NCBI RefSeq assembly: GCF_029894425.1
Contig: NZ_JARXYJ010000001.1
Span: 3,534,001-3,598,000, forward strand
DNA length: 64,000 nucleotides
Direction of reading: 5' to 3'
Source: Streptomyces sp. SAI-127
Lineage (GTDB): Bacteria; Actinomycetota; Actinomycetes; Streptomycetales; Streptomycetaceae
The notes beneath the pieces were generated by a model that was not told the origin of the DNA, ran no database searches, and was given only the letters and a program-made list of their open reading frames with translations. The position numbers were made by a program, and so were the translations under genes. Of the stretch, positions 27,749 through 36,757 are shown piece after piece. Numbering within the stretch: the first letter of the stretch is position 1; each line of letters starts with the position of its first letter.

Positions 27749-29176
27749 ATGCGCCGTTCGAAAATCGTCTGTACTCTCGGCCCCGCGGTCGACTCCCACG
27801 AGATGCTGGTCTCGCTGATCGAAGCCGGCATGAACGTGGCCCGTTTCAACTTCAGCCACGGCACGCACGCCGAGCACCAGGGGCGGTACGACCGCGTCCG
27901 TGCCGCCGCCAAGGAGACCGGCCGGGCCATCGGTGTCCTCGCCGACCTGCAGGGCCCGAAGATCCGGCTGGAGACCTTCGCCGAGGGGCCGGTGGAGCTG
28001 GAGCGCGGTGACGAGTTCGTCATCACCGCCGAGGACGTCCCGGGTGACAAGACCATCTGCGGGACGACCTACAAGGGCCTGCCCGGTGACGTCTCCCGCG
28101 GCGACCAGATCCTCATCAATGACGGCAACGTCGAGCTGAAGGTCCTGGACGTCGACGGCCCGCGGGTCAAGACGATGGTCATCGAGGGCGGTGTCGTCTC
28201 CGACCACAAGGGCATCAACCTGCCCGGCGCTGCGGTGAACGTCCCGGCGCTGAGCGAGAAGGACGTCGAGGATCTCCGCTTCGCGCTGCGGATGGGCTGC
28301 GACATGGTCGCGCTGTCCTTCGTCCGGGACGCCAAGGACGTCGACGACGTCCACCGCGTGATGGACGAGGAGGGCCGCCGGGTCCCCGTCATCGCCAAGG
28401 TGGAGAAGCCGCAGGCGGTGGACAACATGGAGGACGTCGTGATGGCGTTCGACGCCGTCATGGTGGCCCGTGGCGACCTGGCCGTCGAGTACCCGCTCGA
28501 GAAGGTCCCCATGGTGCAGAAGCGCCTGATCGAGCTGTGCCGCCGCAACGCCAAGCCGGTGATCGTCGCGACCCAGATGATGGAGTCGATGATCACCAAC
28601 TCCCGCCCGACCCGCGCCGAGGCCTCCGACGTGGCCAACGCGATCCTGGACGGCGCGGACGCGGTCATGCTGTCGGCGGAGTCGAGCGTGGGCGCGTACC
28701 CGATCGAGACCGTGAAGACGATGTCGAAGATCGTCGTCGCGGCCGAGCAGGAGCTGATGTCGAAGGGCCTCCAGCCGCTGGTCCCGGGCAAGAAGCCCCG
28801 CACCCAGGGCGGTTCGGTGGCCCGCGCGGCCTGCGAGATCGCCGACTTCCTCGGCGGCCGCGGCCTGGTGGCCTTCACCCAGTCCGGCGACACCGCCCGG
28901 CGCCTGTCGCGCTACCGCGCGCAGCAGCCGATCATCGCCTTCACCACCGACGAGAACACCCGCAACCAGCTGGCGCTCAGCTGGGGCGTGGAGTCGCACG
29001 TGGTGCCGTTCGTGAACAGCACCGACGAGATGGTGGACCTGGTCGACCAGGAGATCACCAAGACCAAGCGCTTCAACCCCGGCGAGATCGTCATCATCAC
29101 CGCGGGCTCACCCCCCGGCGTCGCCGGCACGACGAACATGCTGCGGGTGCACCACCTGGGCGGCGCGGCGCAGTAA
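27749..29176 (+). CDS. pyk: Pyruvate kinase
   Basis: Makes pyruvate and ATP from phosphoenolpyruvate. 475 residues: RRSKIVCTLGPAVDSHEML, GMNVARFNFSHGTHAEH, DLQGPKIRLETF, catalytic Lys region VPVIAKVEKPQAVDNM, MVARGDLAVEYPLEKVP, VIVATQMMESMI, SAESSVGAYPIETVK, and C-terminal allosteric domain ending TAGSPPGVAGTTNMLRVH. The transcript appears leaderless. A terminator follows 11 bp after the stop. Confidence 0.97.
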   Translation: MRRSKIVCTLGPAVDSHEMLVSLIEAGMNVARFNFSHGTHAEHQGRYDRVRAAAKETGRAIGVLADLQGPKIRLETFAEGPVELERGDEFVITAEDVPGDKTICGTTYKGLPGDVSRGDQILINDGNVELKVLDVDGPRVKTMVIEGGVVSDHKGINLPGAAVNVPALSEKDVEDLRFALRMGCDMVALSFVRDAKDVDDVHRVMDEEGRRVPVIAKVEKPQAVDNMEDVVMAFDAVMVARGDLAVEYPLEKVPMVQKRLIELCRRNAKPVIVATQMMESMITNSRPTRAEASDVANAILDGADAVMLSAESSVGAYPIETVKTMSKIVVAAEQELMSKGLQPLVPGKKPRTQGGSVARAACEIADFLGGRGLVAFTQSGDTARRLSRYRAQQPIIAFTTDENTRNQLALSWGVESHVVPFVNSTDEMVDLVDQEITKTKRFNPGEIVIITAGSPPGVAGTTNMLRVHHLGGAAQ

Positions 29177-29187
29177 GAGGCTGTACG

Positions 29188-29228
29188 ACACCGAGGGCGC
29201 TCCCTGTGGCAGGGGGCGCCCTCGGTGT
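29188..29228. terminator. Terminator after pyk
   Basis: Perfect 13-bp arms ACACCGAGGGCGC / GCGCCCTCGGTGT with extra CCCT/AGGG pairing in the loop. It lies between the convergent pyk and the small minus-strand gene ending at 29240, so probably serves both. Confidence 0.85.
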
Positions 29229-29239
29229 TCTCGGTGGAG

Positions 29240-29797
29240 CTACGGCAGGTCGCCGACCAGTCGCTCCCACTCCTGGAACTCACCCCAGCGGGGATGGTCA
29301 GCAAGGAGCGGCGCCAGCGGCCGTACCGGAGCGAGCAGTCGCCGGATCATCCGGAGCGCCATGATCTGCTCGCGGTCCAGTTCCCGCCGGCGAGGGGCCA
29401 ACCCTGCGGCCTCTCCCGGCGACATGGGCATGGCGGCCAGCGCGCGTCCCAGCACCTCACCCGGATCGAGCCAGGCGACACCCGCATGCGGACCCACCCG
29501 CGCCAGCAGCCAGGACCGCAGGTGCAGATCCCGCAGCAGCCACTCGCCGCGCTGCGGTCCGGTCGCCCGCTCGGCACCCGCCAGCAGCCCCGTCCAGGCC
29601 TCACCGACCGTGCGCCACCGCTCGTCGGTCAGCCCGGTCGGCCCGGTCGGTTCGTCCTGGACCCGGGCGGCGAACTGCTGGGCCGCCGCGATCCACTGGC
29701 TCACCTCGCCGTCGGCCACGGCCGCCGTCGGCGCGGACCAGCGACGCACATGGCCGTCCAGGTCGAGCCGGTCGAGCCCGTCGAAGCACCCGGTCAC
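29240..29797 (-). CDS. Candidate immunity protein of the 29.8-34.2 kb toxin-like gene
   Basis: 185 residues, no signal peptide, helical and Arg/Trp-rich (EWLLRDLHLRSWLLARVGPHAGVAWLDP, LDREQIMALRMIRRLLAP). I do not recognise the family. The ATG overlaps the giant gene's stop (ATGA), so the two are translationally coupled. A small cytosolic protein placed directly after a variable C-terminal domain is the standard arrangement for immunity genes of polymorphic toxins. The immunity role is an inference from position only. Confidence 0.6.
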   Translation of the reverse strand: MTGCFDGLDRLDLDGHVRRWSAPTAAVADGEVSQWIAAAQQFAARVQDEPTGPTGLTDERWRTVGEAWTGLLAGAERATGPQRGEWLLRDLHLRSWLLARVGPHAGVAWLDPGEVLGRALAAMPMSPGEAAGLAPRRRELDREQIMALRMIRRLLAPVRPLAPLLADHPRWGEFQEWERLVGDLP

Positions 29798-32700
29798 CCG
29801 AACATCACCCCGGCCGCCTCGAACATCTCCCTGCCGAGCTGTTCCGCTCCGCCGCCGGCCGCCCAGAACGGGTCGCCCGACTTGAAGAAGTGACCGCTGT
29901 GGGCGTTGATCTCCAGCCCGAAGTACTGACCGCCGCCCCCGGCGATCTGTGCCTCACCAGCGGCCCGCACCGCACCACCGCCGCTCAGCACCGGGTGGGA
30001 GAGCTCCTGCCCCTGCACCATCTTCGGCATGATCACCAGTTGTCCGTCCTCCAGCACGGCCCACTTGATCGGTTCGCCGTCCATGTCCACATACCGGTCC
30101 CAGTCCGCGGAACCCGGCTTGGCCGGACGGACGCCCATCCGCTCGGCGAGGGCGAGTTCCCGTTCGAGGGTGGCCGCCATGTTGTTCGGCCATATCCGAC
30201 AGGCATTGTGCACCAGCACCTTCGACGCGCCGACGAAGTACGTGTGGTCGCCCTCGACCTCGAAGTTGAACACCTGGACCGGGCCACGCTTCATCGTCAC
30301 CGACTCGACCCGCTCGCCCCTACCGTCCAGGGTGGTCAGCCGGTCGCCGGGGCGCAGCGCCTCGGCACCCGTCCAGCCCTTGCCCCGCACCCAGAAGGGA
30401 TGCTCGGTGGTGGCCCGCAGGGTCTCCGTGCCGATGTCGACGGAGACCAGGGCGTCGGCGGTGCGCTCCATCACCCCGGCGACCGTGCGCAGTCGGCGCT
30501 CGCCCGTCTCCGGGTCCTGTGCCCAGACCCGGTCGCCGGTCCTGATGTCCTCGATCGGCTTGGTGCCGTGCTCGGTGGTGATCTTCGTACCGGCCGGGAA
30601 GCACATGGAGTTCAGGGCCTGCCGGCCGAGGTTCTCCAGTCGGGCCGCCGCGGACGCCGACAGGCCCGAGCCGCGCAGACCCCAGATGGCACGGCCCAGC
30701 CCGGCCCCACCCCGCATCGCCGTACGGACCGCGAACGCCGCCTCCGCCGCCTTCACCAGCAGGCCCGGGATGATGATGCTGCCGAACAGCCACGCGCAGC
30801 TGCTGATCCTGCCCTTGGCGCAGCCGACGATGTCGGCGACGGCACCGGTGGCGATCGCCTTGAGGACGGACTCGGTGAGCTTGAGCCCGTCGACGTGGAC
30901 GTCCTCCTCCTTGAACTTGACGTCCAGGGGGGAGCTGGTGAGGTAGTCGCGCTGGATGGCCGAGCCGCAGTGGGCGCGGTCCACACCGGGCAGCGGGCAG
31001 GACTCGATGTAGAAGTCCATCTCGCCGTAGATGTGGAATTCCAGGTCGATCTCGCAGCCGATGTCGCCACCGGAGTGGCTGCCCACGCAGTCGCTCAGCG
31101 GGTTGATGTCGACCTTGGAGTCGCCGCTGGGCTTCATCACGACGCCCTCGACGCCGGTGCCGCCGCCCTCGGCGGTGCGCTCCTGCTCCTTGCGGTCCTC
31201 GAAGTCGACCTGCTGGGTGCGGATGGCGGCCTCGGCGGCCTCCACCGCGAGGTTGCGGGCGTTGGCCGCAGCCGCTTCGGCGACGGTGGCGTCCTGCTCC
31301 GCCTTGTCGGCCACGGACCGCGCGGTGGAGGCGTCGGCCTCGGCCGCGTCGGCCGCGCTGCGGGCGCCGGCCGCGTCCCGCTCGGCGGCGTCGGCGGAGG
31401 CGTCCGCGTCGGTGGCGTAGCCGTCCGCCGCGGTGGCCGCGGTCTGCGCGGCGGCCGCGTCGGCCACCGCCTGTCTGTCGTACTCGACGGTGTTGGCCTC
31501 GGACCGCTGAGCCGCCTTGGCGGAGGCTGCCGCCGCATCCGACGAAGCCTGCGCCGCCGCTGCCGAGGTGCTCGCCTGCGCGGCCCACTCGGCCGCGTTC
31601 GCCGCCGCCTCGGCGGCCGCCTTCGCGTCGGCGTTCGCCCTGGCCGCGAGGGCCTTGGCCTCGGCAGCCGCCTTCTTGGCCTGCGCCGCCTTGGCGTTGG
31701 CGACGGCGACCTGCTGCTGGGCGGCGGTCTTCGCGGCCTGGCCGGTCAGCACCGCGAGGCCGGCCGAGGAGTCGGTCTCCGCGTACGGGGAGCCCAACTC
31801 GATGGCGTCGTTGGCGGGTTTGACGACCTGCGCCGCCGAGTCCCGAGCCGCCGCGGCGGCCTGGGCGGTGGAGTAGGCGTATCCGGCGGTACGGACCGCG
31901 TCGGCGTTCGCGAGGACGGCCTCGGAGCGGGCGACCACAGCATCGCCGCGGGCCTTGGCGGCGGCCTTCTGTGCGGTCTCGGCCTCGGCCTTGGCGGCGA
32001 TCGCGTTCCACTTGGCGGCCCTGGACGCGGCGATCGCGTCGGCGGCGGCCGCATGGGCCTTCGTCACCGCGGCTCCGGTGATGGCGACATCGCGCTGGGC
32101 GCCGTCCGCGGCGGCCTGGGCGCGCTTGGCCGCCCCCTGGGCCCTGGTGGCCGCCTCACGGGCGTTGGTGGCGGCCGCCGTGGCCTCGTTCGCCGCCTGC
32201 CGGGCCGCCGTGGCCGCGGCGGTGGCGTCGTCGGCCGCCGCGCGGGCCTTGGTGGCTGCCTGCCGCGCCTCGATGGCGTCGGCGGTACCGTCCACGGCGG
32301 CCAGCAGCGCCTCCGCGGCCTCGGCCTTGGCTACCAGGCTGTCGCGCCGGTCCTCGGCGGCGAGGGCGCCGTTACGGGCGTTCCTCGCCCGGCTCTCGGC
32401 GGCGAGTGCGGCGTCCTTCTTGTCGGCCGCCGTGCCGCCCGCGGCCTGCGCGGCGGACAACTTGTCGGCGGCGACCTGTCGCTGGGACTGAGCGCGGCCC
32501 TCGGCCTCGTGCGCCTTCTGCCGCTCGGCCGCGGCGAGGTCCGCCTGCGTCTTGGCGTAGTCCCGCTCGGCCTCGGCCTTCTGCCGCTTGGCCTTGGCGT
32601 CGGCGGCCGCGGTCTTGGCGGTCTGCTCGGCCGCCTTCGCCTTGTTCTCGGCGGCCTTGGCCTCGGCGGCGTGCTTGGCCGCCTCCGTGGCCTGCGCGGC

Positions 32701-34188
32701 GGCACCCTCGGCGGCGGCCTTGGCCTGGGCCTCGGCCTCCTGCGCGGCGATACGCCGGAACTCGGCCTTCGCGGCGTGCGCCTGGGTGTTGGCGAGGGAG
32801 TCGAGCGTCTTGCTGTCGGCGGCCGAGGCGCGAGTCGCGTTGAACGCGGTCTCCACGGCCTTCGCCGCGGCCTGGGCCGCCGCCGCGGACGCCTTGGTCA
32901 CCTGCGCGGCCTGCTGACCGTGCAGCAGACCCCGGCCGCGCGGCAGACCGGCCGCGTCGGCGATGCCGTACGCCTGGGTCTGCGCCTGGGTGACCGCGTC
33001 GGCCTGGGTCTTCGCGGACAGCGCGGCGCGGGAGGCGACGTAGAGCCGTCCGCCGGCCCGGCCCTGGGCGTCCGCGATCCACTTCTTGACCTTGGTGAAC
33101 TCGGCCGCGGTCGGGTAGTCGTTCGGGTGGTCGGCGGCCTTCTGGCCCGTCCAGTAGGCCTGCCAGTCCGTGAGCCGGCTCGCGATCAGCGACTGCCCGA
33201 GCGCCTCACCGAGTGCCTGTGACGCCGTCGACAAGTCGGCGTTCGCCTGCTTCTCGGCCCGGATGATGGCGTCCCGCTGCGTCTTCTGCCCGTCGATCTC
33301 CGCCTGCCACTCGGTGTGGGCCGTGGCGATCTCGGCGCCGAGCACCTCGTGCGGGTCCTGGGGGTCGGTGTACGCGCAGGAAGCGAAGCGGGCCTTGAGG
33401 TTTTCCACGTCGATCCGGAACTCCATCGAGTCCGGATCGGGCGCGGCGGTCGGGAAACCGCCGTACTGGAGGAACAGGCGGGCGTCGTCGGCGTACATGT
33501 CGTGCATGAACTGCAGCGACTCCCACGCCTGGCGGTCCTTGTGGTCCTCGTAGGCGTCGGGAGAGTAGCGGGCCTTGTAGACCGCGGTGGCGGCGTCGAC
33601 GGACGCCTTGTTCGCCAGGGGGTGCGGGTCGGCGTAGAAGTCGCCCTCGTCCTTCCAGAACTGGGCGGCGACCCAGCCGCCGAGACCGATCTTGTCGAAC
33701 GGGTCGTCCTTGTCCTCCACCCACTGGAACCCGGTGTAGGTGTACGGCGGCGGCGGGCTCTGGACGGCGAGGGACGCCTGCCACGCCTCCGGACGGCCGG
33801 ACAGCTCGTCCAGCTTGGCCTCGGCGGCGGCTATGTCCTTGTCGTACGCCGCGCTGAGCGCGGTGTCCTTCCAGTACGACGGGTCGGCAGCCGTGTGCAG
33901 TTGGTCCTCGGTGCCGATCAGACCGGCCCGGGCGACCTCCTTCATCGCCGGGCCGCCCTTGCGCAGCACCCCGCTGAGGAGGCACTGCTCCTGGCGGACG
34001 CGCTCGGCGGCCTTCGCGTCGAAGGCGGTGGGGACGGGGTCGGCGGCGGTCGCGGTCCGCTCCGACTGCGCGGTCAGGTCGGGGAGTTGACCGCCCGTCA
34101 CCGCGATCGCGCCGGCGAGCGCCATCGCGGTCAGGGGAAGGAAACGGGATCTCGCGAAGAGCCCCCGTCTGCGTGCGTTCGTACGCAT
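29794..34188 (-). CDS. Giant secreted Ala-rich coiled-coil protein with HINT and C-terminal toxin-like domain
   Basis: 1,464 residues. A Sec signal (MRTNARRRGLFARSRFLPLTAM...) is followed by a globular head (~60-430: EQCLLSGVLRKGG, EFRIDVENLKARFASC, AYGIADAAGLPRGRGLL). Then comes ~600 residues of AEAKAAA-type coiled coil, a pre-toxin linker with paired cysteines, a HINT domain at ~1196-1329 (CFPAGTKITTEHGTKPIEDI...GDHTYFVGASKVLVHNA), and a 135-residue C-terminus (30202 down to 29797) with HSGHF. HINT domains cut the chain to release the tip. The head and stalk are homologous to both halves of the 42.0-49.5 kb protein. Toxin activity is inferred from architecture; the C-terminal family is unassigned. 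Confidence 0.85.
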   Translation of the reverse strand: MRTNARRRGLFARSRFLPLTAMALAGAIAVTGGQLPDLTAQSERTATAADPVPTAFDAKAAERVRQEQCLLSGVLRKGGPAMKEVARAGLIGTEDQLHTAADPSYWKDTALSAAYDKDIAAAEAKLDELSGRPEAWQASLAVQSPPPPYTYTGFQWVEDKDDPFDKIGLGGWVAAQFWKDEGDFYADPHPLANKASVDAATAVYKARYSPDAYEDHKDRQAWESLQFMHDMYADDARLFLQYGGFPTAAPDPDSMEFRIDVENLKARFASCAYTDPQDPHEVLGAEIATAHTEWQAEIDGQKTQRDAIIRAEKQANADLSTASQALGEALGQSLIASRLTDWQAYWTGQKAADHPNDYPTAAEFTKVKKWIADAQGRAGGRLYVASRAALSAKTQADAVTQAQTQAYGIADAAGLPRGRGLLHGQQAAQVTKASAAAAQAAAKAVETAFNATRASAADSKTLDSLANTQAHAAKAEFRRIAAQEAEAQAKAAAEGAAAQATEAAKHAAEAKAAENKAKAAEQTAKTAAADAKAKRQKAEAERDYAKTQADLAAAERQKAHEAEGRAQSQRQVAADKLSAAQAAGGTAADKKDAALAAESRARNARNGALAAEDRRDSLVAKAEAAEALLAAVDGTADAIEARQAATKARAAADDATAAATAARQAANEATAAATNAREAATRAQGAAKRAQAAADGAQRDVAITGAAVTKAHAAAADAIAASRAAKWNAIAAKAEAETAQKAAAKARGDAVVARSEAVLANADAVRTAGYAYSTAQAAAAARDSAAQVVKPANDAIELGSPYAETDSSAGLAVLTGQAAKTAAQQQVAVANAKAAQAKKAAAEAKALAARANADAKAAAEAAANAAEWAAQASTSAAAAQASSDAAAASAKAAQRSEANTVEYDRQAVADAAAAQTAATAADGYATDADASADAAERDAAGARSAADAAEADASTARSVADKAEQDATVAEAAAANARNLAVEAAEAAIRTQQVDFEDRKEQERTAEGGGTGVEGVVMKPSGDSKVDINPLSDCVGSHSGGDIGCEIDLEFHIYGEMDFYIESCPLPGVDRAHCGSAIQRDYLTSSPLDVKFKEEDVHVDGLKLTESVLKAIATGAVADIVGCAKGRISSCAWLFGSIIIPGLLVKAAEAAFAVRTAMRGGAGLGRAIWGLRGSGLSASAAARLENLGRQALNSMCFPAGTKITTEHGTKPIEDIRTGDRVWAQDPETGERRLRTVAGVMERTADALVSVDIGTETLRATTEHPFWVRGKGWTGAEALRPGDRLTTLDGRGERVESVTMKRGPVQVFNFEVEGDHTYFVGASKVLVHNACRIWPNNMAATLERELALAERMGVRPAKPGSADWDRYVDMDGEPIKWAVLEDGQLVIMPKMVQGQELSHPVLSGGGAVRAAGEAQIAGGGGQYFGLEINAHSGHFFKSGDPFWAAGGGAEQLGREMFEAAGVMFG

Positions 34189-34223
34189 GGGAAACCTGTC
34201 TGTGAAAACGGCGGGAAGGGGGC

Positions 34224-35156
34224 TCAGAACAGCAGGTTGTACTGGGTCCAGCCACTGGCGCCGAGCTGCACGCGGGCGCTGAAGGGGGCGGTGGCGGAGC
34301 CGGTGCCCTTGTAGAGCCAGAGGGCTCCCGCGGAGTCGACGGCAAGCAGATCCGGCTTGCCGTCACCGCTGTTGTCGCCGGTCGACACGACGGCGGTGTA
34401 GTCCTTCCAGCCGGTGGTGGCCGCGGTGATGGTGGTACCGAGGACCGCGTCGGCGGTGGCCTTGCCTGTGCCGGCGTAGACGAGCAGGCTGCCCGCGCTG
34501 TTGCGGGTGATGAGGTCGGCGATGCCGTCACCGGTGTAGTCACCGCGCCCGGCGATGACGCTCATGCCGTTCCAGCCGGTGGAGTCCTTCATCCTGACCC
34601 GGGCGGCGAGGGTGCCGTCGGCCTTGCCCTGGTAGAGCCACAGTTGACCGTCGGTGCCGCGGGCGACCAGGTCGGCCTGGGCACTGCCGGCCATGTTCCC
34701 GACGGACACGATGAGGTTGTACTGGTCCCAGCCGGTGCCCAGCACCTTGGTGTCGTTGCCGCGTTCGGCGGTGTAGTAGAGGGTGCCGCCGATCCGGAAG
34801 TAGAGGTCGTTGCCGCGGCCACTGTCGGAGATGTTGGCCTGGACCAGCGCTGTGGCCACCGAGTAGCCGGTGCCCAGGTCCGCGCGGGCCTTCCAGCCGC
34901 CGGTGCCCTTGGCCTCGTAGTCCCAGAGTCGGCCGTCCTTGCCGCGGGCGAGGAGCGGCAGGAGGCCGGTGCCGTCGGCTGCGGCCCGCTGGAGAAGGGG
35001 GGCGGTGCCGGCGCCGGCCTCGCTGTGGGCGGCGGCGGTTCTGTCGGTGGGAGGCCCGTCGTGCGCCGTCGTGAGCGCCACAACGGCGGTCACGGCACCC
35101 GCGAGAGCGAGAGCGGCCGCCCGGCGCAGCGGGCGGCCGAAAGATATCGGTGTCAA
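34224..35156 (-). CDS. Secreted FG-GAP/VCBS-like beta-propeller protein
   Basis: 310 residues. The signal peptide (LRRAAALALAGAVTAVVALTTA) is followed by about five repeats of the kind LLARGKDGRLWDYEAKGTGGW, VARGTDGQLWLYQGKADGTL and LLAVDSAGALWLYKGTG, with Ca-binding-type DYTGDGIADLI and DNSGDGKPDLL segments. Likely an extracellular propeller binding protein. The start is TTG 35156; no ATG or GTG precedes the signal sequence and the ribosome site is weak. It lies 35 bp upstream of the giant toxin-like gene, probably as the first gene of that operon. Confidence 0.8.
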   Translation of the reverse strand: MTPISFGRPLRRAAALALAGAVTAVVALTTAHDGPPTDRTAAAHSEAGAGTAPLLQRAAADGTGLLPLLARGKDGRLWDYEAKGTGGWKARADLGTGYSVATALVQANISDSGRGNDLYFRIGGTLYYTAERGNDTKVLGTGWDQYNLIVSVGNMAGSAQADLVARGTDGQLWLYQGKADGTLAARVRMKDSTGWNGMSVIAGRGDYTGDGIADLITRNSAGSLLVYAGTGKATADAVLGTTITAATTGWKDYTAVVSTGDNSGDGKPDLLAVDSAGALWLYKGTGSATAPFSARVQLGASGWTQYNLLF

Positions 35157-35278
35157 GGTGAGAAGTCCCCGTCGCTGTGGTCGGCGGGAGCTTCACTCGC
35201 ACGTCATGACGCCGCGGAACAACGTGTGTTCCCGGTAAGGCCCCCGCGCCCTGGATGGTCATGTCCACGGCAAAAAGA

Positions 35279-35308
35279 AGAGTACGGGGACTCTGTGAAA
35301 ATTGTGAA
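35279..35308 (-). promoter_or_regulatory. Possible promoter of the FG-GAP/toxin operon
   Basis: On the minus strand TTCACA (35303-35308), 18-base spacer, TACTCT (35279-35284). A second TTCACA lies nine bases closer (35294-35299), a direct repeat that could be a regulator site. This predicts a leader of about 115 bases. The rest of 35157-35434 shows nothing beyond this and the terminator. Confidence 0.3.
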
Positions 35309-35353
35309 GAGGTTTACGGGAGGGACTCGGCGGTCCCCATGGGGTCGTGTACG

Positions 35354-35391
35354 CGCTGAGGGCGCCCCCTGTGAAGAGGGCACCCTCAGCG
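35354..35391 (-). terminator. Terminator of the DUF6230 operon
   Basis: CGCTGAGGG...CCCTCAGCG stem with one mismatch and an inner GCCC/GGGC, beginning 44 bases after the stop at 35435. Confidence 0.7.
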
Positions 35392-35434
35392 TGTTGTGCG
35401 GCTCCCGGAATGGACTGTGGGGCGTGGGCGGTAC

Positions 35435-36757
35435 TCAGCTCTCGCTGTACTGCCTCATGCCGGGCACGGTCAGCGTGCCGCCGTACTGGGCGGCCTGCTG
35501 GACGGTCACATTGGTGAAGTAGATGACCGGGATGTTCAGCGGCGGGGGGCTGTCCGGGCTGAACGTGATCGGGATCAGCCCCAGCAGGTTGCCGGAGATG
35601 CTCTCGGTGTACATGATCGTCTTGCCACCGGTGATCGTGGACTTCGTGCCCTTGCCCGCCTGCACGTGGTACGTCGTGCCCTGCTCGGTGACGGTCTGGT
35701 GGAGGTCACCGATGTCGGTGCCGCCGGAGATGACGTACTTCAGCACCTTCTTGGTCTGGCCGCTCGCGGTCCTGACCTTGACGACACCCTGGTAGTCGGC
35801 TCCCTTGAGCAGCAGCGAACTGGCCTTGAGGGTCCATGCCTTGTTCGCCACCGTCACACCGGGCTCGGTGTCGCCCACGTCGTCCGTGGCGGCCGGGCAG
35901 TCCTCCGGGTCCGTGCTGGAACTCGCCGACGGGCTCGGGGAGGCCGTGGCGTCCGCCGCCGCCTCCTCGGCCGCCTTGGTGGTGTCCTCCACGGCCTTGG
36001 TGGTGTCCTTCGCCGCCTTGGACGCCGTGTCGGTCGTGTCCTTCACGGTGTCCTTCACCGTGTCGGTGACCTTGTCGGTCGTCTCCTTGGCGGTGTCCCC
36101 CGCGCTGTCGTCCGCGCTCTCGGACGCCGAGGCCGAGGGGGTCGGCGTAGGGCTGGCACTGGACGCGTCGCCGGAGCCGGAGCCACCCGTGAAGATCCCG
36201 GTGATCGCGTCGCCGATGTCCGTCAGCAGGTTGCCGTCGTCGCTCGCGGAGGGCGAGGGGGACGGCGTGGCGGTGTCGGAGCCGGAGCTTCCGGAGGAGG
36301 AGCTGCTCTCCTCCTTGCTCGCGGAGGCGGACGGGGACGGCGTGGGCGTGGCCTTGTCGTCGGAACCCGAGTCCGACGAGGAGGAGCCGTTCGAGCCGGA
36401 GTCCGACCCCGAGCCGGAGGACGCCGACGGGGACGGTGTCGCCGTGGTGTCGTCGGTGGACGGGGACGAACTCGCCGAGGCGGACGGGGAGGCGCTGCCG
36501 CTCAGTGCCGCGACGCAGTCCTTGTACTCGTCCGCCGTCAGGCTCTTCGTGGTCGGCGAGTCATCGGCCAGCGCGAGCGTCGGCGTGAACCCGATGCCCA
36601 TGAGAACGGCCGTCGGCATCGCCGCCATGGCTATCGCCTTGCCGGCCGGCACGTGGAACCTGGTGAACAGCGGCTTCTTGGGTGCCGCGTGGCGGGGCCC
36701 GGATCTCGCACGGGAGGCCTCCACGTCAGCCCCGTGGGTCACCTCGTCAGCCGGCAC
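35435..36757 (-). CDS. Secreted Ser/Thr/Asp-rich protein, third gene of a DUF6230-DUF6114 operon
   Basis: 440 residues. A membrane or signal segment at ~48-70 (AMAAMPTAVLMGIGFTPTLALA) precedes a short Cys-containing stretch (YKDCVAAL). About 200 residues of low complexity follow (SPSASAS, SGSDSGSN, repeated KETTDKVTDTVKDTV and KAAEDT-like helices). The folded C-terminus is ~150 residues (DCPAATDDVGDTEPGVTVANKAWTLKAS onward). The GTG overlaps DUF6114 by 11 bp and follows GGGAGG. The start lies about 50 residues before the hydrophobic segment, so topology is uncertain. No family recognised. Confidence 0.75.
   Translation of the reverse strand: MPADEVTHGADVEASRARSGPRHAAPKKPLFTRFHVPAGKAIAMAAMPTAVLMGIGFTPTLALADDSPTTKSLTADEYKDCVAALSGSASPSASASSSPSTDDTTATPSPSASSGSGSDSGSNGSSSSDSGSDDKATPTPSPSASASKEESSSSSGSSGSDTATPSPSPSASDDGNLLTDIGDAITGIFTGGSGSGDASSASPTPTPSASASESADDSAGDTAKETTDKVTDTVKDTVKDTTDTASKAAKDTTKAVEDTTKAAEEAAADATASPSPSASSSTDPEDCPAATDDVGDTEPGVTVANKAWTLKASSLLLKGADYQGVVKVRTASGQTKKVLKYVISGGTDIGDLHQTVTEQGTTYHVQAGKGTKSTITGGKTIMYTESISGNLLGLIPITFSPDSPPPLNIPVIYFTNVTVQQAAQYGGTLTVPGMRQYSES

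Noticed and set aside
29890..33222. 1,110-codon open frame on the plus strand opposite the first giant gene
   Set aside because: It is the mirror of Ala-rich coding DNA: low-complexity Gly/Leu/Arg product, no ribosome site, no domain. The minus-strand frame has a signal peptide and a HINT domain.
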